From Candidatus Paracaedibacter symbiosus (GTDB lineage: Bacteria > Pseudomonadota > Alphaproteobacteria > Paracaedibacterales > Paracaedibacteraceae), in the NCBI RefSeq assembly GCF_000757605.1, contig NZ_JQAK01000001.1:446563-497226 (forward strand): a DNA stretch of 50,664 nucleotides. The letters are read 5' to 3'. Positions 1 to 9,047 of this stretch are shown piece by piece; within the stretch, counting starts at the first letter, position 1; each line of letters starts with the position of its first letter. The notes beneath the pieces are model-generated. The model searched no databases and was not told the origin of the DNA. It saw only the letters and a list, made by a program, of their open reading frames with translations. A program made the translations under genes and the position numbers.

Positions 1-573
1 TTTAAAGTCAGCTGGCGTAAACTGGCGCGCCTCTAACAAAGCAACCGCCAATGCATCACCAAACACCAACATCATCGTGGTCGAGGTCGTAGGCGCCAAA
101 TTCATCGGACATGCCTCTGGTGAGTCTGGTAAAATAAAAGCAAATTCTGCATGAAGGGCAAGCGTACTTTTAGGACGTCGCGTCAATGCAATAAGAGGGA
201 TTTGATAAAGTCTGGTATATTCAATAAGATCCGCAAGTTCGGCCGTTTCCCCGGAGTTTGACAAGGCAATCACCACATCTTGGGAGGTGATCATCCCCAT
301 ATCACCATGGCTAGCCTCTGCTGGATGCACAAAAATCGATGGTTGCCCGGTAGAAGCAAAGGTGGCGGCAATTTTGCGGGCGATATGGCCACTTTTCCCC
401 ATTCCTGTAACAATAATGCGCCCCCGGGACTTTAAAATAAGGTCGATGACTTCATTAAAGGAATCATTCAATATTTCAGCCATTCTCGCAATAGCTGCTG
501 CTTCTGTCTGCAGCACTTTTCTCGCTGAGCCTTGATAATCTTGCCGTATTGGAAGGTTGAGTACGTTTGTCAT
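1..573 (-). CDS. kdsD: Arabinose-5-phosphate isomerase (KdsD/KpsF), 3' end cut off
   Basis: The reading frame runs from an ATG at 573 off the left edge, giving the first 191 residues of a protein that is usually about 320 aa. It contains the SIS (sugar isomerase) domain: a GMGKSGH loop near residue 58, the HPAEASHGDMG stretch, and an ALSNSGET segment that binds the sugar phosphate. The two CBS domains expected downstream lie outside the window. By family, it converts D-ribulose 5-phosphate to D-arabinose 5-phosphate, the first step of Kdo synthesis for lipopolysaccharide, in the cytoplasm. It follows rnd by 14 bases on the same strand. In alphaproteobacteria this pair normally leads into lptC-lptA-lptB-rpoN, so those genes would be expected just beyond the edge (inference). 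Identification is firm; only the end is missing. Confidence 0.93.
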   Translation of the reverse strand, partial: MTNVLNLPIRQDYQGSARKVLQTEAAAIARMAEILNDSFNEVIDLILKSRGRIIVTGMGKSGHIARKIAATFASTGQPSIFVHPAEASHGDMGMITSQDVVIALSNSGETAELADLIEYTRLYQIPLIALTRRPKSTLALHAEFAFILPDSPEACPMNLAPTTSTTMMLVFGDALAVALLEARQFTPADFK

Positions 574-587
574 TATTACCGTATATC

Positions 588-1235
588 TTAGTGGTGGAAA
601 ATGTCGAACTCTTCACCAGACATTAAATCAATCATGGCGCGCGTTGGTAAAAAGTTAAAGCATTTTTTGGCCAAGTCAGTACGTTCTTCCCGCAGTAACC
701 GTTGATCTAAAATAGCTTTCAACTGATGCAAGTAAAGAACATCACTTGCTGCATATTTTAGCTGCTCATCCCGTAAACTCGGCGCGCCCCAATCTGATGT
801 TTGTTCTTGCTTAGAAATATCAACGCCCAATAGCTCTTTACATAACTCCTTTAACCCATGACGATCTGTATAGGTACGGACGAGTTTTGAGGCAATCTTT
901 GTGCAATAAATCGGTTCTGTTAAAACGTTAAAATGCTGATATAACGCTGCCACATCAAATCTGGCAAAGTGAAAAATTTTGGTAACCTCAGGATCGGTTA
1001 AAAGTTTTTTAAGATTGGGTGCTGACTCTTTTTCCCCCTTTTGAATTTGAACCAGATGACATACGCCATCGCCAGCGGACAACTGAACCAAGCACAATCG
1101 GTCGCGCCCATGCACAAGCCCCATTGTTTCGGTGTCAATTGCAACAAATTTCCCCAACTCCAAGCCATCAGGCAAATCATTATGATGTAAGTATAGAGAC
1201 TGACTACCACCCGCATGGCTAATTACTGTCGTCAT
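588..1235 (-). CDS. rnd: Ribonuclease D-type 3'-5' exonuclease
   Basis: A compact DEDDy exonuclease without the HRDC domains of E. coli RNase D, as is usual in alphaproteobacteria (about 205-215 aa). All three exonuclease motifs are visible: Exo I as DTETMG, Exo II as FHFARFD, and Exo III as YAASDVLYL, which carries the tyrosine and last aspartate. The family trims tRNA and other structured RNA 3' ends using two metal ions. I chose the ATG at 1235 because AAGGAA lies nine bases upstream and homologues begin MTTVISHAGG. An ATG at 1259 would add eight residues but has no well-spaced ribosome site. The gene is upstream of kdsD on the same strand and probably co-transcribed with it. Function is well supported by motifs; the RNA substrate is not shown. 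Confidence 0.9.
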   Translation of the reverse strand: MTTVISHAGGSQSLYLHHNDLPDGLELGKFVAIDTETMGLVHGRDRLCLVQLSAGDGVCHLVQIQKGEKESAPNLKKLLTDPEVTKIFHFARFDVAALYQHFNVLTEPIYCTKIASKLVRTYTDRHGLKELCKELLGVDISKQEQTSDWGAPSLRDEQLKYAASDVLYLHQLKAILDQRLLREERTDLAKKCFNFLPTRAMIDLMSGEEFDIFHH

Positions 1236-1565
1236 ATCTTTGGGTTCCTTTTTCTGCATTCCATCTTAAAAGAAAACATATTAATAACTTTAGCCCAAAA
1301 ATGTTCATTTTCTAAGCTGATTTTGGCGATCGTCTGTATTAAATCTTGTTGACAGAGCCTAATATGCGCGATTTTTAAAGTACTAGAAGTGTCGTTCAAA
1401 CATGTGCTATAAATGGCCACTTTTCAAGTAAAACATTCTGCTTTTTGCGTCGTCGATGCAAAAAAATCGCCGCCAATCTCGTAAATCTCTTGCCCCCTAA
1501 ACTTAGTCATTTAGGTAGCACTCAGCCTAGCCATCTATTTTAATCCAAATGCTGAAAAGAGAGTC
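1236..1565. other. Intergenic, no gene seen
   Basis: Between rnd and tRNA-Leu I find no convincing gene on either strand. The only structure is a symmetrical TTTTTGC / GCAAAAA hairpin (1442-1448 and 1458-1464, nine-base loop), which might end transcripts from the tRNA side. The rnd promoter presumably also lies here, but no clear -35/-10 pair stands out. Confidence 0.4.
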
Positions 1566-1652
1566 TGGTGCCCAAAAGAAGACTCGAACTTCCAAGGGCT
1601 TTCGCCCACCAATACCTGAAACTGGCGCGTCTACCAATTCCGCCATTTGGGC
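1566..1652 (-). tRNA. tRNA-Leu (anticodon CAG)
   Basis: On the minus strand the acceptor arm GCCCAAA (1652-1646) pairs with TTTGGGC, followed by discriminator A and an encoded CCA (1568-1566). There is a D-arm with TGGTAGACGC, an anticodon loop TTCAGGT giving CAG, a class II long variable arm (GGTGGGCGAAAGCCC region) and a TTCGAGT T-loop. It reads CUG. Length is 87 nt with CCA. Confidence 0.96.
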
Positions 1653-1704
1653 ACTTTATTTAATTAGAGCTTTTGAAAAAAATTGTCAAGAAATACTGCA
1701 ATGA

Positions 1705-2478
1705 TCACCAAGCCACAAGAACAGCTCCCTTAAATTCTTTATCAATATAATCTTTGATCTCTTTTGACTGATAAAGGTCAACAAATTCTTTGACATCTTT
1801 ATCGTCTTTTTTCGCCGTTTGAACGACAATAATATTAGTATAAGGGCTGTCTTCTGATTCTACAGCAAGCGCTGTTTTTGGATCCATGCCTGCCAGCAAT
1901 ATCCAATCCGTATTGATCACAGCTGCGTCCACATCCGGCAAACAGCGTGGCAATTGCGGCGCTTCAAGTTCAATAATCTTAAGTTTTTTTGGATTGTCGG
2001 TGATATCAAGCAGGGAGGGCAGTGCCACATCAGGTTTCAACTTTAAAAATCCATTGGCTTCTAACAATTTTAAGGCACGTCCGCCATTGGTTGGGTCATT
2101 GGGAATCGCAATCTTAGCGCCCTCTTTCATTTCAGAAAGCCCTTTCAGCTTGTCCGAATAAAGTCCCATCGGCATCAAAACTGTTTTGGCAACTGAAGTG
2201 AGTTGATAGCCTTTAAGCTTGCTTTGCTCATCTAAAAACGGTTGATGTTGATAAGAGTTCGCATCAAGTTCACCTTCATTTAAAGCTTCATTAGGTAAAA
2301 TAAAATCATTAAATTCAACGATTTGAATATCCAGATTCAGACCTTTTTTAGCGGCTTTTTCTTTAACCTGTTGTATGATCATTGCATGGGGTCCCGCCGT
2401 CACGCCCACCTTAAAAGCAAAGGCAGAAGATCCAAGTAAGCAAGTCAATAAAACAGCGCTAAAAAAGGGAGAAATCAT
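1705..2478 (-). CDS. metQ: Methionine ABC transporter substrate-binding protein MetQ
   Basis: A 257-aa NlpA/MetQ-family protein that binds methionine in the periplasm and hands it to MetNI. Family features seen are KVGVTAGPHAMI after the signal sequence, the NSYQHQPFL motif, and IAIPNDPTNGGRAL. A ribosome site (AAAGGA) precedes the ATG. It is the last gene of metN-metI-metQ, 68 bases after metI. Two oddities: most MetQ proteins are lipoproteins, but here the signal ends in SSAFA with no lipobox cysteine at the cut site, so signal peptidase I cleavage to a soluble protein looks likely. Also, the n-region (MISPFF) has no basic residue. The substrate could be D- or L-methionine or a related amino acid; the gene context supports methionine. 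Confidence 0.9.
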   Translation of the reverse strand: MISPFFSAVLLTCLLGSSAFAFKVGVTAGPHAMIIQQVKEKAAKKGLNLDIQIVEFNDFILPNEALNEGELDANSYQHQPFLDEQSKLKGYQLTSVAKTVLMPMGLYSDKLKGLSEMKEGAKIAIPNDPTNGGRALKLLEANGFLKLKPDVALPSLLDITDNPKKLKIIELEAPQLPRCLPDVDAAVINTDWILLAGMDPKTALAVESEDSPYTNIIVVQTAKKDDKDVKEFVDLYQSKEIKDYIDKEFKGAVLVAW

Positions 2479-2546
2479 TTTATTATCCTTTTAATTTTAC
2501 CAGCAAAAAATGTAAACGGCTAGTTGTCCATCAGTGAGAAAGTTAA

Positions 2547-3185
2547 CTACTTACTCATCCGACGGACAATCCTATTTCCTACAACTTGCACTAGCTGTAC
2601 CATAGCAATAAGAATAAGCACAATAATCAAAACTAACTGCAAGTCATAACGTTGATAGCCATAGCGGATAGCCAAATCACCAAGCCCACCCCCGCCTACA
2701 GCGCCAGCCATTGCTGAAAAACCGATAATATTAACAATCACAGTTGTCACACCTGCCATCAAGCTTGGCATAGCTTCAGACAATAGAATACTCTGGATAA
2801 TTTGCCAACGACTTGCGCCTGCTGCAAGCCCTACCTCTATCAGCCCCCGTGGCACCTGGCGCATCGCTTCTTCAGCAACTCTGGCAACCAGAAGCAATCC
2901 GGCGATGGAAAGCGGCACAATTGCCGCCCAAGTGCCAATCGAGGTTCCAACCAAGAGCCTTGTGAACGGCATTATTAGCACTGTCAGAATGATATAAGGG
3001 ATGGAACGCACCGCATTCACCATAAAATTTGCCATGTGGCATAAAAAGGCGTGGGGATAAAGCCCTCCTTTTGAGGTCACCACCAACAACAGAGCCAAGG
3101 GAACACCCAGGAGAATGGAAAAAAAACTGGAGGCACTCACCATAAGGAGGGTTTCATACAATGAGTTCAGCAATAAATCTAGCAT
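2547..3185 (-). CDS. metI: Methionine ABC transporter permease MetI
   Basis: A 212-aa inner-membrane permease with about five hydrophobic helices and the family's conserved starts: LLLNSLYETLLMV, VNAVRSIPYIIL, and the coupling-loop region EVGLAAGASRWQII, where the EAA motif contacts the ATPase. The end carries AIRYGYQRYDL, typical of MetI. The ATG lies inside the last codons of metN (7-base overlap), so the two are translationally coupled. It forms the channel of the MetNIQ importer. Length matches the family (about 215 aa). Confidence 0.93.
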   Translation of the reverse strand: MLDLLLNSLYETLLMVSASSFFSILLGVPLALLLVVTSKGGLYPHAFLCHMANFMVNAVRSIPYIILTVLIMPFTRLLVGTSIGTWAAIVPLSIAGLLLVARVAEEAMRQVPRGLIEVGLAAGASRWQIIQSILLSEAMPSLMAGVTTVIVNIIGFSAMAGAVGGGGLGDLAIRYGYQRYDLQLVLIIVLILIAMVQLVQVVGNRIVRRMSK

Positions 3186-4237
3186 ATTGACTCCGGCAAA
3201 TAACCCAGGATTTCAGCCGCCACTTGATGCACTTTAAAGTGGTCGAGTGTTTGTGCCACCTTGGCAAGCTCATTAGGAATAGAAATTGTGAGGACACCAA
3301 GCGATGTTTCTTTCAAATGATCAAGACTTCCGGCCAAAATAGTCACTGGTACATCATATTGGCGAATTAAATTGGCAATCACCGGTTGTCTTGCTGAAGA
3401 GCCAGAAAAGACCAACTGAATCAGGACATGACCCGGAAAGGAACCTGGCACCAGACGCTTTAAAATATCATTGGGCAACTGCTTTATAAACAGTCCCCGA
3501 ACAAGCGTATGAGTCACTTCATGGCGCGGTTGGAGCAGGATCTCTTCTACCTTGCCTTTTTCAACAATTTCGCCTTTTTCCATAACAATTACGTGATCAC
3601 TGACTTCACGCACCACCGACATATCATGGGTAACCAACACAACCGTCACCCCTAGCTCACGATTTAATTGGCGCAATAAGGATAAAATTTCTAAGCTTGT
3701 TTCAGGATCAAGGGCTGAGGTAAACTCATCACATAATAATAATTTGGTATCGGTAATAAGAGCGCGGGCAATCGCTATCCGTTGGCGTTGACCACCGCTT
3801 AAACTACTGGGATAGGCAGACATTTTATCGCCAAGACCTACTTTTTCGCTCAAGAAAACTGCTTTTTTTATCGCCTTGTCCTTGGGAATTCCAGACCACT
3901 CTGCTGGCAATAAAATATTCTCCAGCACTGTCCGACGGGACAACAAATTAAAGGTTTGAAAAACAGTGCCTATTTCTTTTAAAATTGCCCGACGTTCTTT
4001 TTCACTTGCCTGATCAAGATGAGCGGCTCCAATTTGAATGCTTCCAGAGTCAAAGGATTCTAAAGCATTTAAACACCGCAACAAAGTACTTTTGCCCGCG
4101 CCACTGCGGCCAATAATACTACAAATTTCCCCTTGATGAACTTCAAAACTTACCTTCTGCAAAACAGGAACTGTTGCGGCAGGGTATGTTTTTGTTAAAT
4201 TCTGAACAACAACAAACGTTTGATCTGGCATATACAT
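3179..4237 (-). CDS. metN: Methionine ABC transporter ATP-binding protein MetN
   Basis: A 352-aa ATPase of the methionine importer. Walker A is GRSGAGKST (about 43-51), the signature is LSGGQ (146-150), Walker B is LLLCDE (166-171), and the H-loop is THD. The C-terminal ~90 residues after the ATPase match the NIL domain, which in MetN senses methionine and shuts transport down (transinhibition), so the family's control device appears to be present. It is the first gene of metNIQ and is divergent from fabI with a 162-base gap. The start is not certain: ATG codons at 4237 and 4231 are both possible and neither has a strong ribosome site. I saw no SAM riboswitch in the upstream gap. Confidence 0.93.
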   Translation of the reverse strand: MYMPDQTFVVVQNLTKTYPAATVPVLQKVSFEVHQGEICSIIGRSGAGKSTLLRCLNALESFDSGSIQIGAAHLDQASEKERRAILKEIGTVFQTFNLLSRRTVLENILLPAEWSGIPKDKAIKKAVFLSEKVGLGDKMSAYPSSLSGGQRQRIAIARALITDTKLLLCDEFTSALDPETSLEILSLLRQLNRELGVTVVLVTHDMSVVREVSDHVIVMEKGEIVEKGKVEEILLQPRHEVTHTLVRGLFIKQLPNDILKRLVPGSFPGHVLIQLVFSGSSARQPVIANLIRQYDVPVTILAGSLDHLKETSLGVLTISIPNELAKVAQTLDHFKVHQVAAEILGYLPESIC

Positions 4238-4399
4238 TAATATTATAATTCAATAGATTAAACTTTTGTAATCGGCTTTGGTGATAATTTCAATAAAATT
4301 CGTTGAGTAAAAATACTTAACTTCGAAAAGATTTAGTTGAATCTTGCTCCATTTTTCGCCAAAAAAGAGGTACATATTTATTACGGAGCAATCTTAAGA

Positions 4400-5218
4400 A
4401 TGTCAAAAAATGGGTTAATGGCCGGAAAGCGCGGCGTCATTATGGGAGTTGCAAATGATCACTCAATCGCTTGGGGGGTTAGCAAAGCTCTTGCAGAACA
4501 AGGTGCTCAAATTGCCTTTACTTATCAAAATGAAGCCCTTTTAAAAAGAGTTGAACCATTGGCCCAAGCTCTGGATGCTGAGCTCCTTATTGAATGTGAC
4601 GTCAGTAAAGACAATGGCATTATGGAAGCCTTTGAGACGGTGGGGAAAACATGGGATTCTATCGATTTCGTGGTTCACGCTATCGCTTTTGCCGACAAAA
4701 CAGAACTACGTGGTAAATACTTTGAAACCACCCGTGGAAACTTCTCCATGGCCTTAGATATTTCTTGTTTTTCTTTCACAGAAACCTGTAAAGCAGCCCT
4801 TCCCTTAATGGAAAAAAGGGGTGGTTCCATTATTACGCTCACCTATTATGGTGCCGAAAAAGTCATCCCTCATTATAATGTGATGGGCGTTGCCAAAGCC
4901 GCTCTTGAAGCAAGCGTCCGTTATTTGGCCGCTGATATGGGTGAATACAACATCCGCGTCAACGCGATTTCTGCAGGCCCAGTTAGAACACTTGCTTCGG
5001 CTGGAATTGGTGACTTTAGGTACATCTCTCAATGGACAAAAGCGAACTCACCCCTTGCACGCGACACAAGCCTCGAAGATGTAGGGGGTGCGGGTGTGTA
5101 CCTTCTCAGCAACCTTGCTTCTGGGGTTACGGGTGAAGTTCACCATGTCGATTGCGGTTATCATGTGGTCGGCATGAAAGGACTGAATGTTCCTGATATC
5201 TCGACTGTGAAGGGTTAA
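4400..5218 (+). CDS. fabI: Enoyl-[acyl-carrier-protein] reductase FabI
   Basis: A 272-aa short-chain dehydrogenase that reduces trans-2-enoyl-ACP with NADH in the last step of the fatty-acid elongation cycle. Seen: GVANDHSIAWG nucleotide loop near the N-terminus, HAIAFADK, and the catalytic Tyr-(x6)-Lys as YNVMGVAK, preceded by a YYGAEKV stretch. The frame can be extended upstream to a TTG at 4337, but the ATG at 4400 has GGAG about 11 bases before it and gives the usual N-terminus (MxKxGLMAGKRG), so I take that. The next gene, aroC, begins nine bases after the stop, and sppA follows it closely, giving a three-gene unit. FabI is the target family of triclosan and isoniazid-type inhibitors (family knowledge). 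Confidence 0.94.
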   Translation: MSKNGLMAGKRGVIMGVANDHSIAWGVSKALAEQGAQIAFTYQNEALLKRVEPLAQALDAELLIECDVSKDNGIMEAFETVGKTWDSIDFVVHAIAFADKTELRGKYFETTRGNFSMALDISCFSFTETCKAALPLMEKRGGSIITLTYYGAEKVIPHYNVMGVAKAALEASVRYLAADMGEYNIRVNAISAGPVRTLASAGIGDFRYISQWTKANSPLARDTSLEDVGGAGVYLLSNLASGVTGEVHHVDCGYHVVGMKGLNVPDISTVKG

Positions 5219-5227
5219 TCTTACCAG

Positions 5228-6337
5228 ATGCCAGGCAATCACCTAGGCAGATCCTTAACATTAACCAGTTGGGGCGAAAGTCATGGCCCCGCCATTGGCG
5301 GGGTTATTGATGGCTTACCTCCTGGCATTCCCCTTGACATGAGCCTTATTCAGCAGCAGCTAGATCGACGACGCCCCGGGCAATCATCTTTCGTGACGCC
5401 CAGAAATGAACTGGACCATATCCAAGTCTTATCTGGCTTTTTTGGGGGCAAAACGCTGGGTACTCCTCTTGCGTTTATCATCCACAATCAAAATCAAAAA
5501 TCCTCGGATTATACAGTTCTGAAGGATGTTTTTCGTCCCGGCCACGCTGATTACACTTATCAACAAAAGTATGGCCATGTGGACCACCGGGGTGGCGGCA
5601 GAGCTTCTGCCCGAGAAACAGCTATCCGTGTTGTCGCCGGGGCGGTTGCCACGCAGCTTCTTAACCACATGATTGGCCCTACTGTTAAAATATTGGCTGC
5701 CTTAGTTCAGTTGGGTCACAAAAAAACTTCCGGACGATGGGTGGAGGAAAGCATCTCCACCAATCCATTTTTTTGCCCAGATCCCTCTGTTGTTGGGGAA
5801 TGGGGGAATTACCTGACGGAGGTACGCGAAGCTGGAAAATCGGTGGGGGCCCTCATTGAGATCCAGGCGAGTGGCATCCCGGCAGGGTTAGGGGAGCCAG
5901 TCTATGATAAATTGGATGCTGACCTTGCTAAGGCCCTCATGAGTATTAATGCTGTTAAAGCTGTTGAAATTGGGGATGGCTTTGGAAGTGCTACTGCCGA
6001 AACTGGCTTTGATGAAATGGGACTTTCGCCGGACTCAAAAGTTACTTTTACCAGTAATAAAGCGGGTGGTATTCTGGGGGGCATTTCCACGGGTCAACCC
6101 ATCGTTTGTCGAATAGCTCTCAAGCCGACAAGCTCAACCAAACAGGTACGCACTACTCTTACAAAAGAGCTTATCCCTACTACCCTTGGCATTCACGGAC
6201 GACACGATCCTTGCGTTGGCATTCGAGCCGTTCCTATCGCGCAAAGCATGGTTGCCTTTACCCTTGCAGATCATCTGTTGCGTTGGCGCGGACAATGTGG
6301 TCCAATAGGGTCATTCGATCGAGACCAAACAATTTAA
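5228..6337 (+). CDS. aroC: Chorismate synthase AroC
   Basis: A 369-aa enzyme that converts 5-enolpyruvylshikimate-3-phosphate to chorismate using reduced FMN, the last step of the shikimate pathway. Conserved family signatures are present: GESHGPAIGGVIDG near residue 17, the DRRRPGQ segment, HVDHRGGGRASARET in the middle, and GIRAVPIAQSM near the C-terminus. Length is normal. It sits 9 bases after fabI and 10 bases before sppA. Keeping this gene implies the organism still makes aromatic compounds, so its metabolism is less reduced than that of Rickettsia or Holospora (inference). Confidence 0.95.
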   Translation: MPGNHLGRSLTLTSWGESHGPAIGGVIDGLPPGIPLDMSLIQQQLDRRRPGQSSFVTPRNELDHIQVLSGFFGGKTLGTPLAFIIHNQNQKSSDYTVLKDVFRPGHADYTYQQKYGHVDHRGGGRASARETAIRVVAGAVATQLLNHMIGPTVKILAALVQLGHKKTSGRWVEESISTNPFFCPDPSVVGEWGNYLTEVREAGKSVGALIEIQASGIPAGLGEPVYDKLDADLAKALMSINAVKAVEIGDGFGSATAETGFDEMGLSPDSKVTFTSNKAGGILGGISTGQPIVCRIALKPTSSTKQVRTTLTKELIPTTLGIHGRHDPCVGIRAVPIAQSMVAFTLADHLLRWRGQCGPIGSFDRDQTI

Positions 6338-6347
6338 AGTTACTTTC

Positions 6348-8090
6348 ATGAAAAAAATTATTAAAGTTATTTTAGCATTTTTAGCCTCTGTCGGCTTTTT
6401 AACTATCCTTGCCATTGCGGGTATTTATTTTTTAATCAGCTCCTATTTAAACATACCTGAATTGGAACAAGAAGAAGTTAGCCAGACGACCATTCTGGAT
6501 TTAAAAGTTGGCAGTATTCCTTTTGTAGATGTCAATGCAGATAGCGACATTTTTTCGATGTTGCAAAATATGCGACCTATTTCTTTATACGAAACGGTAA
6601 CAGCGATTAAGCACGCCGCTAACGATCAGCGGATCAAAGGAATTCTCCTGAGTATCGAAGGATCAAATATCACTCTGGCTGAGGCGCAAGAGCTTCGTGA
6701 AGCTCTCAGTTATTTCAAAAAATCTCAGAAAAAAGTCTATGCCTATGCTTATTCGTATGGTGAAGGGGGAGGTGGCACCTCGCCTTATTATCTAGCGACC
6801 ATCGCCGATGGTATTTTTATGCAACCGCAAGGGATGGTGGAATTAACTGGATATGCCATTGAGTCCTACTTCATGCGAGATTTATTGGATAAATACAAAG
6901 TTAAACCTCAGCTTGATCGCCGTGAAAGCTATAAGGGGTTTATCGAACCCTATACTAACAAAGATTTCAGTCCCGAAACGAAAGAAAATCTTACTAACCT
7001 TTTAAGTGACATGCTTGGTCAAGTTGAAGAGTCTATTGCAAATAGGCACAACATTAAAGAGGTAGACGCCAAACATCTTGTGAATGCTGCCCCTTATCTT
7101 GACACGCAGGCAGTTGATAAAAAGCTCATCACCCAGTTACTGCACAAAGAAGAAGTAAAAGAATTGGTTGAGCAAGAGCTTGAAACCAAACCAACTTTTG
7201 CTACGTTGAGAACCTATAAGAAGAGCATTCCTCTCCAAAAAATAAAACATAAATTTGCTTTAGTTTCTGTGGATGGTGAAATTACCTCACCAGTAGTTAA
7301 TAGCCCTTATGGACAAACTCAAAGTACCCCCTCCCGAATCGCACAGCAACTTAAGAAGGCTGCTGAAGATAATGAGGTCGAAGCAATTATCTTACGCATT
7401 AACTCCCCCGGCGGAACAGTCACAGGGGCAGAGACAATCTGGTACGAAGTTGACCGCATTGCCAATAAACTAGGCAAACCCGTGATTGTGTCTATGGGAA
7501 CATTGGCAGCGTCAGCGGGATATGAAATCGCCGCCCCCGCCACCAAAATTATCGCTAATCCGGGAACGATTACTGGGTCAATCGGGGTGGCAACCGGCAA
7601 GTTCGCCATTGGGGAGGCAGCATCGGATTTTGGAATCAACTTACGTCAAATCATGACGGCTAAGCATTCTGGCATGTGGTCTGCCGCTGAAGAGTTCACC
7701 TCTGAGGAATGGGCTAAAATTCAGGAAAGTCTTGATCATTATTATGATATATTCTTGAAAAAAGTCTCTGATGGAAGGCACATACCTGTGGAAGCTATCC
7801 GCAAAGTCGCCAAAGGCCAGGTGTGGACAGGAAAGCAAGCCAAGGAGTTTGGTCTTGTGGATGAGCTTGGCGGGTTCCTCAAAGCAATTAATGTGGCAAA
7901 AGGGCTTGTTAATATTCCAGAAGACTCATTGGTTGAAATTAGGCTTATGAATGAGCCGAGTCTCAGCTGCAGCCTTTTTGCAGGTTTCTTTGAAGGGATG
8001 AGCCTGCTTACCTCTGTCAGCAAGAACATCAAAATGATGGTGTCTGAAAATGCTTCAGTCCAGTCAAAGTTAAGCGTTAGTCCGCGCTAA
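6348..8090 (+). CDS. sppA: Signal peptide peptidase SppA (67K type)
   Basis: A 580-aa membrane-anchored serine protease of the long, two-domain SppA type, which digests leftover signal peptides and some membrane proteins. One N-terminal transmembrane helix (about 5-33) is followed by two related protease domains. The catalytic lysine is likely K196 in RRESYKGFIEP, and the nucleophile S389 in GTLAASAGYE, followed by NPGTITGSIGV, matches the E. coli Ser/Lys dyad region. It is the last gene of the fabI-aroC-sppA unit and is followed seven bases later by a strong hairpin. Confidence 0.93.
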   Translation: MKKIIKVILAFLASVGFLTILAIAGIYFLISSYLNIPELEQEEVSQTTILDLKVGSIPFVDVNADSDIFSMLQNMRPISLYETVTAIKHAANDQRIKGILLSIEGSNITLAEAQELREALSYFKKSQKKVYAYAYSYGEGGGGTSPYYLATIADGIFMQPQGMVELTGYAIESYFMRDLLDKYKVKPQLDRRESYKGFIEPYTNKDFSPETKENLTNLLSDMLGQVEESIANRHNIKEVDAKHLVNAAPYLDTQAVDKKLITQLLHKEEVKELVEQELETKPTFATLRTYKKSIPLQKIKHKFALVSVDGEITSPVVNSPYGQTQSTPSRIAQQLKKAAEDNEVEAIILRINSPGGTVTGAETIWYEVDRIANKLGKPVIVSMGTLAASAGYEIAAPATKIIANPGTITGSIGVATGKFAIGEAASDFGINLRQIMTAKHSGMWSAAEEFTSEEWAKIQESLDHYYDIFLKKVSDGRHIPVEAIRKVAKGQVWTGKQAKEFGLVDELGGFLKAINVAKGLVNIPEDSLVEIRLMNEPSLSCSLFAGFFEGMSLLTSVSKNIKMMVSENASVQSKLSVSPR

Positions 8091-8096
8091 TTTTAA

Positions 8097-8130
8097 GTGG
8101 CTATCTCCTCTGATAGCCACCACTTTTCTC
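8097..8130 (+). terminator. Probable terminator of fabI-aroC-sppA
   Basis: A perfect 9-bp stem GTGGCTATC (8097-8105) / GATAGCCAC (8112-8120) with a six-base loop, followed by CACTTTTCTCTTCC. It starts seven bases after the sppA stop. The T tract is broken by C, so efficiency is uncertain. Confidence 0.7.
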
Positions 8131-8273
8131 TTCCAAATTTTCCTTATTTCATATTAGTATGTATATTTTGGTGGATATTCGTGTTGTTGCCTCACTCGGT
8201 GAGAAATGAAACAATGCGATAGTCTTTTCCGACAAGTACCAACAAGCATATATCTATTAAACGGGAGAAAAAT

Positions 8274-8942
8274 ATGACCAAACTGTGGTCCCAACTACTT
8301 ACCATTTTTATTTTCAGCTTGCTGATTTTAAGAGCGGGCAATACAAATGAATTGACACAGCAGAAGGCGTCTTTCTCTCGTCAAAACCGGCAATATCACT
8401 CTCAAAAAGAGAATATTTCAAAGACCTTAAAGGATCTCCACGACGAAGCAGAGGGCTATTATGAAAAAGGCTCTGTCTCCTCCTTAGAAAATGTTGATCA
8501 GGCAACTCATTTGGCAGGGTATTTCACGGTCATTAATAAGCTTATAACCTTTAATGTTTCTGATAGTATTTCTGAGAAAAAATGGCTTGAAAACTGTATT
8601 GCAGCTATGAAACATCTAAAAAGAGCTACAGAAGGTGTCCGACCTGCTTTCTTAAGTACAATTCCTGAATATTACATAAAAAATGATAAGAATAACAATA
8701 ATATAGCTATATTAAGACGTAGGTTAGACGAGGAAATTACTCATCAAATTTATGTAAGATTAGAAGAGCTATTTCTTCAGAATATTGTTGAACCAAATAG
8801 TTTGAATATTGATGACGCATCGGTAGAGACTTTTCTTGAAAAAAATAAGACAGCTTATGAACTCCTCGAAACCGGACATCAAGATAAACTCTGTGACAAA
8901 TTGAGAAACACATTCTTAAACGAGATGGGATTGTTTTTCTAG
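8274..8942 (+). CDS. Secreted protein of unknown function
   Basis: A 222-aa protein I do not recognise. It starts with a Sec signal-like segment (MTKLWSQ followed by a hydrophobic LLTIFIFSLLIL), with a possible cut after about residue 22-24. The rest is hydrophilic and looks mostly helical, rich in Lys, Glu, Asn and Leu, with a KNDKNNNNIA low-complexity patch near residue 138 and a single cysteine pair far apart. A clear ribosome site (GGGAG) lies nine bases before the ATG. The gene stands alone between two terminator-like hairpins and is more AT-rich than its neighbours. A role as an exported or host-directed protein is possible but rests only on the signal peptide and lack of relatives. Confidence 0.7.
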   Translation: MTKLWSQLLTIFIFSLLILRAGNTNELTQQKASFSRQNRQYHSQKENISKTLKDLHDEAEGYYEKGSVSSLENVDQATHLAGYFTVINKLITFNVSDSISEKKWLENCIAAMKHLKRATEGVRPAFLSTIPEYYIKNDKNNNNIAILRRRLDEEITHQIYVRLEELFLQNIVEPNSLNIDDASVETFLEKNKTAYELLETGHQDKLCDKLRNTFLNEMGLFF

Positions 8943-9047
8943 TTTTTTATATTTTTAGGTTTTCTCGACTTTGATTTATTTAAATTTGCCTGAAAAAGGT
9001 TACCTCTGAAACCACCTTAAAGTAAATCTTAGCCCCCTTCTGCTCTC

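Noticed and set aside
1234-1262. Fragment of the 160-bp repeat at the start of rnd (ATCTTTGGGTTC followed by T-rich sequence)
   Set aside because: Only a short match to copy 2 and not extended by the rest of the repeat; likely chance.
4238-4399. SAM or S-box riboswitch ahead of metN
   Set aside because: No conserved riboswitch core or terminator hairpin could be seen in the metN-fabI gap.
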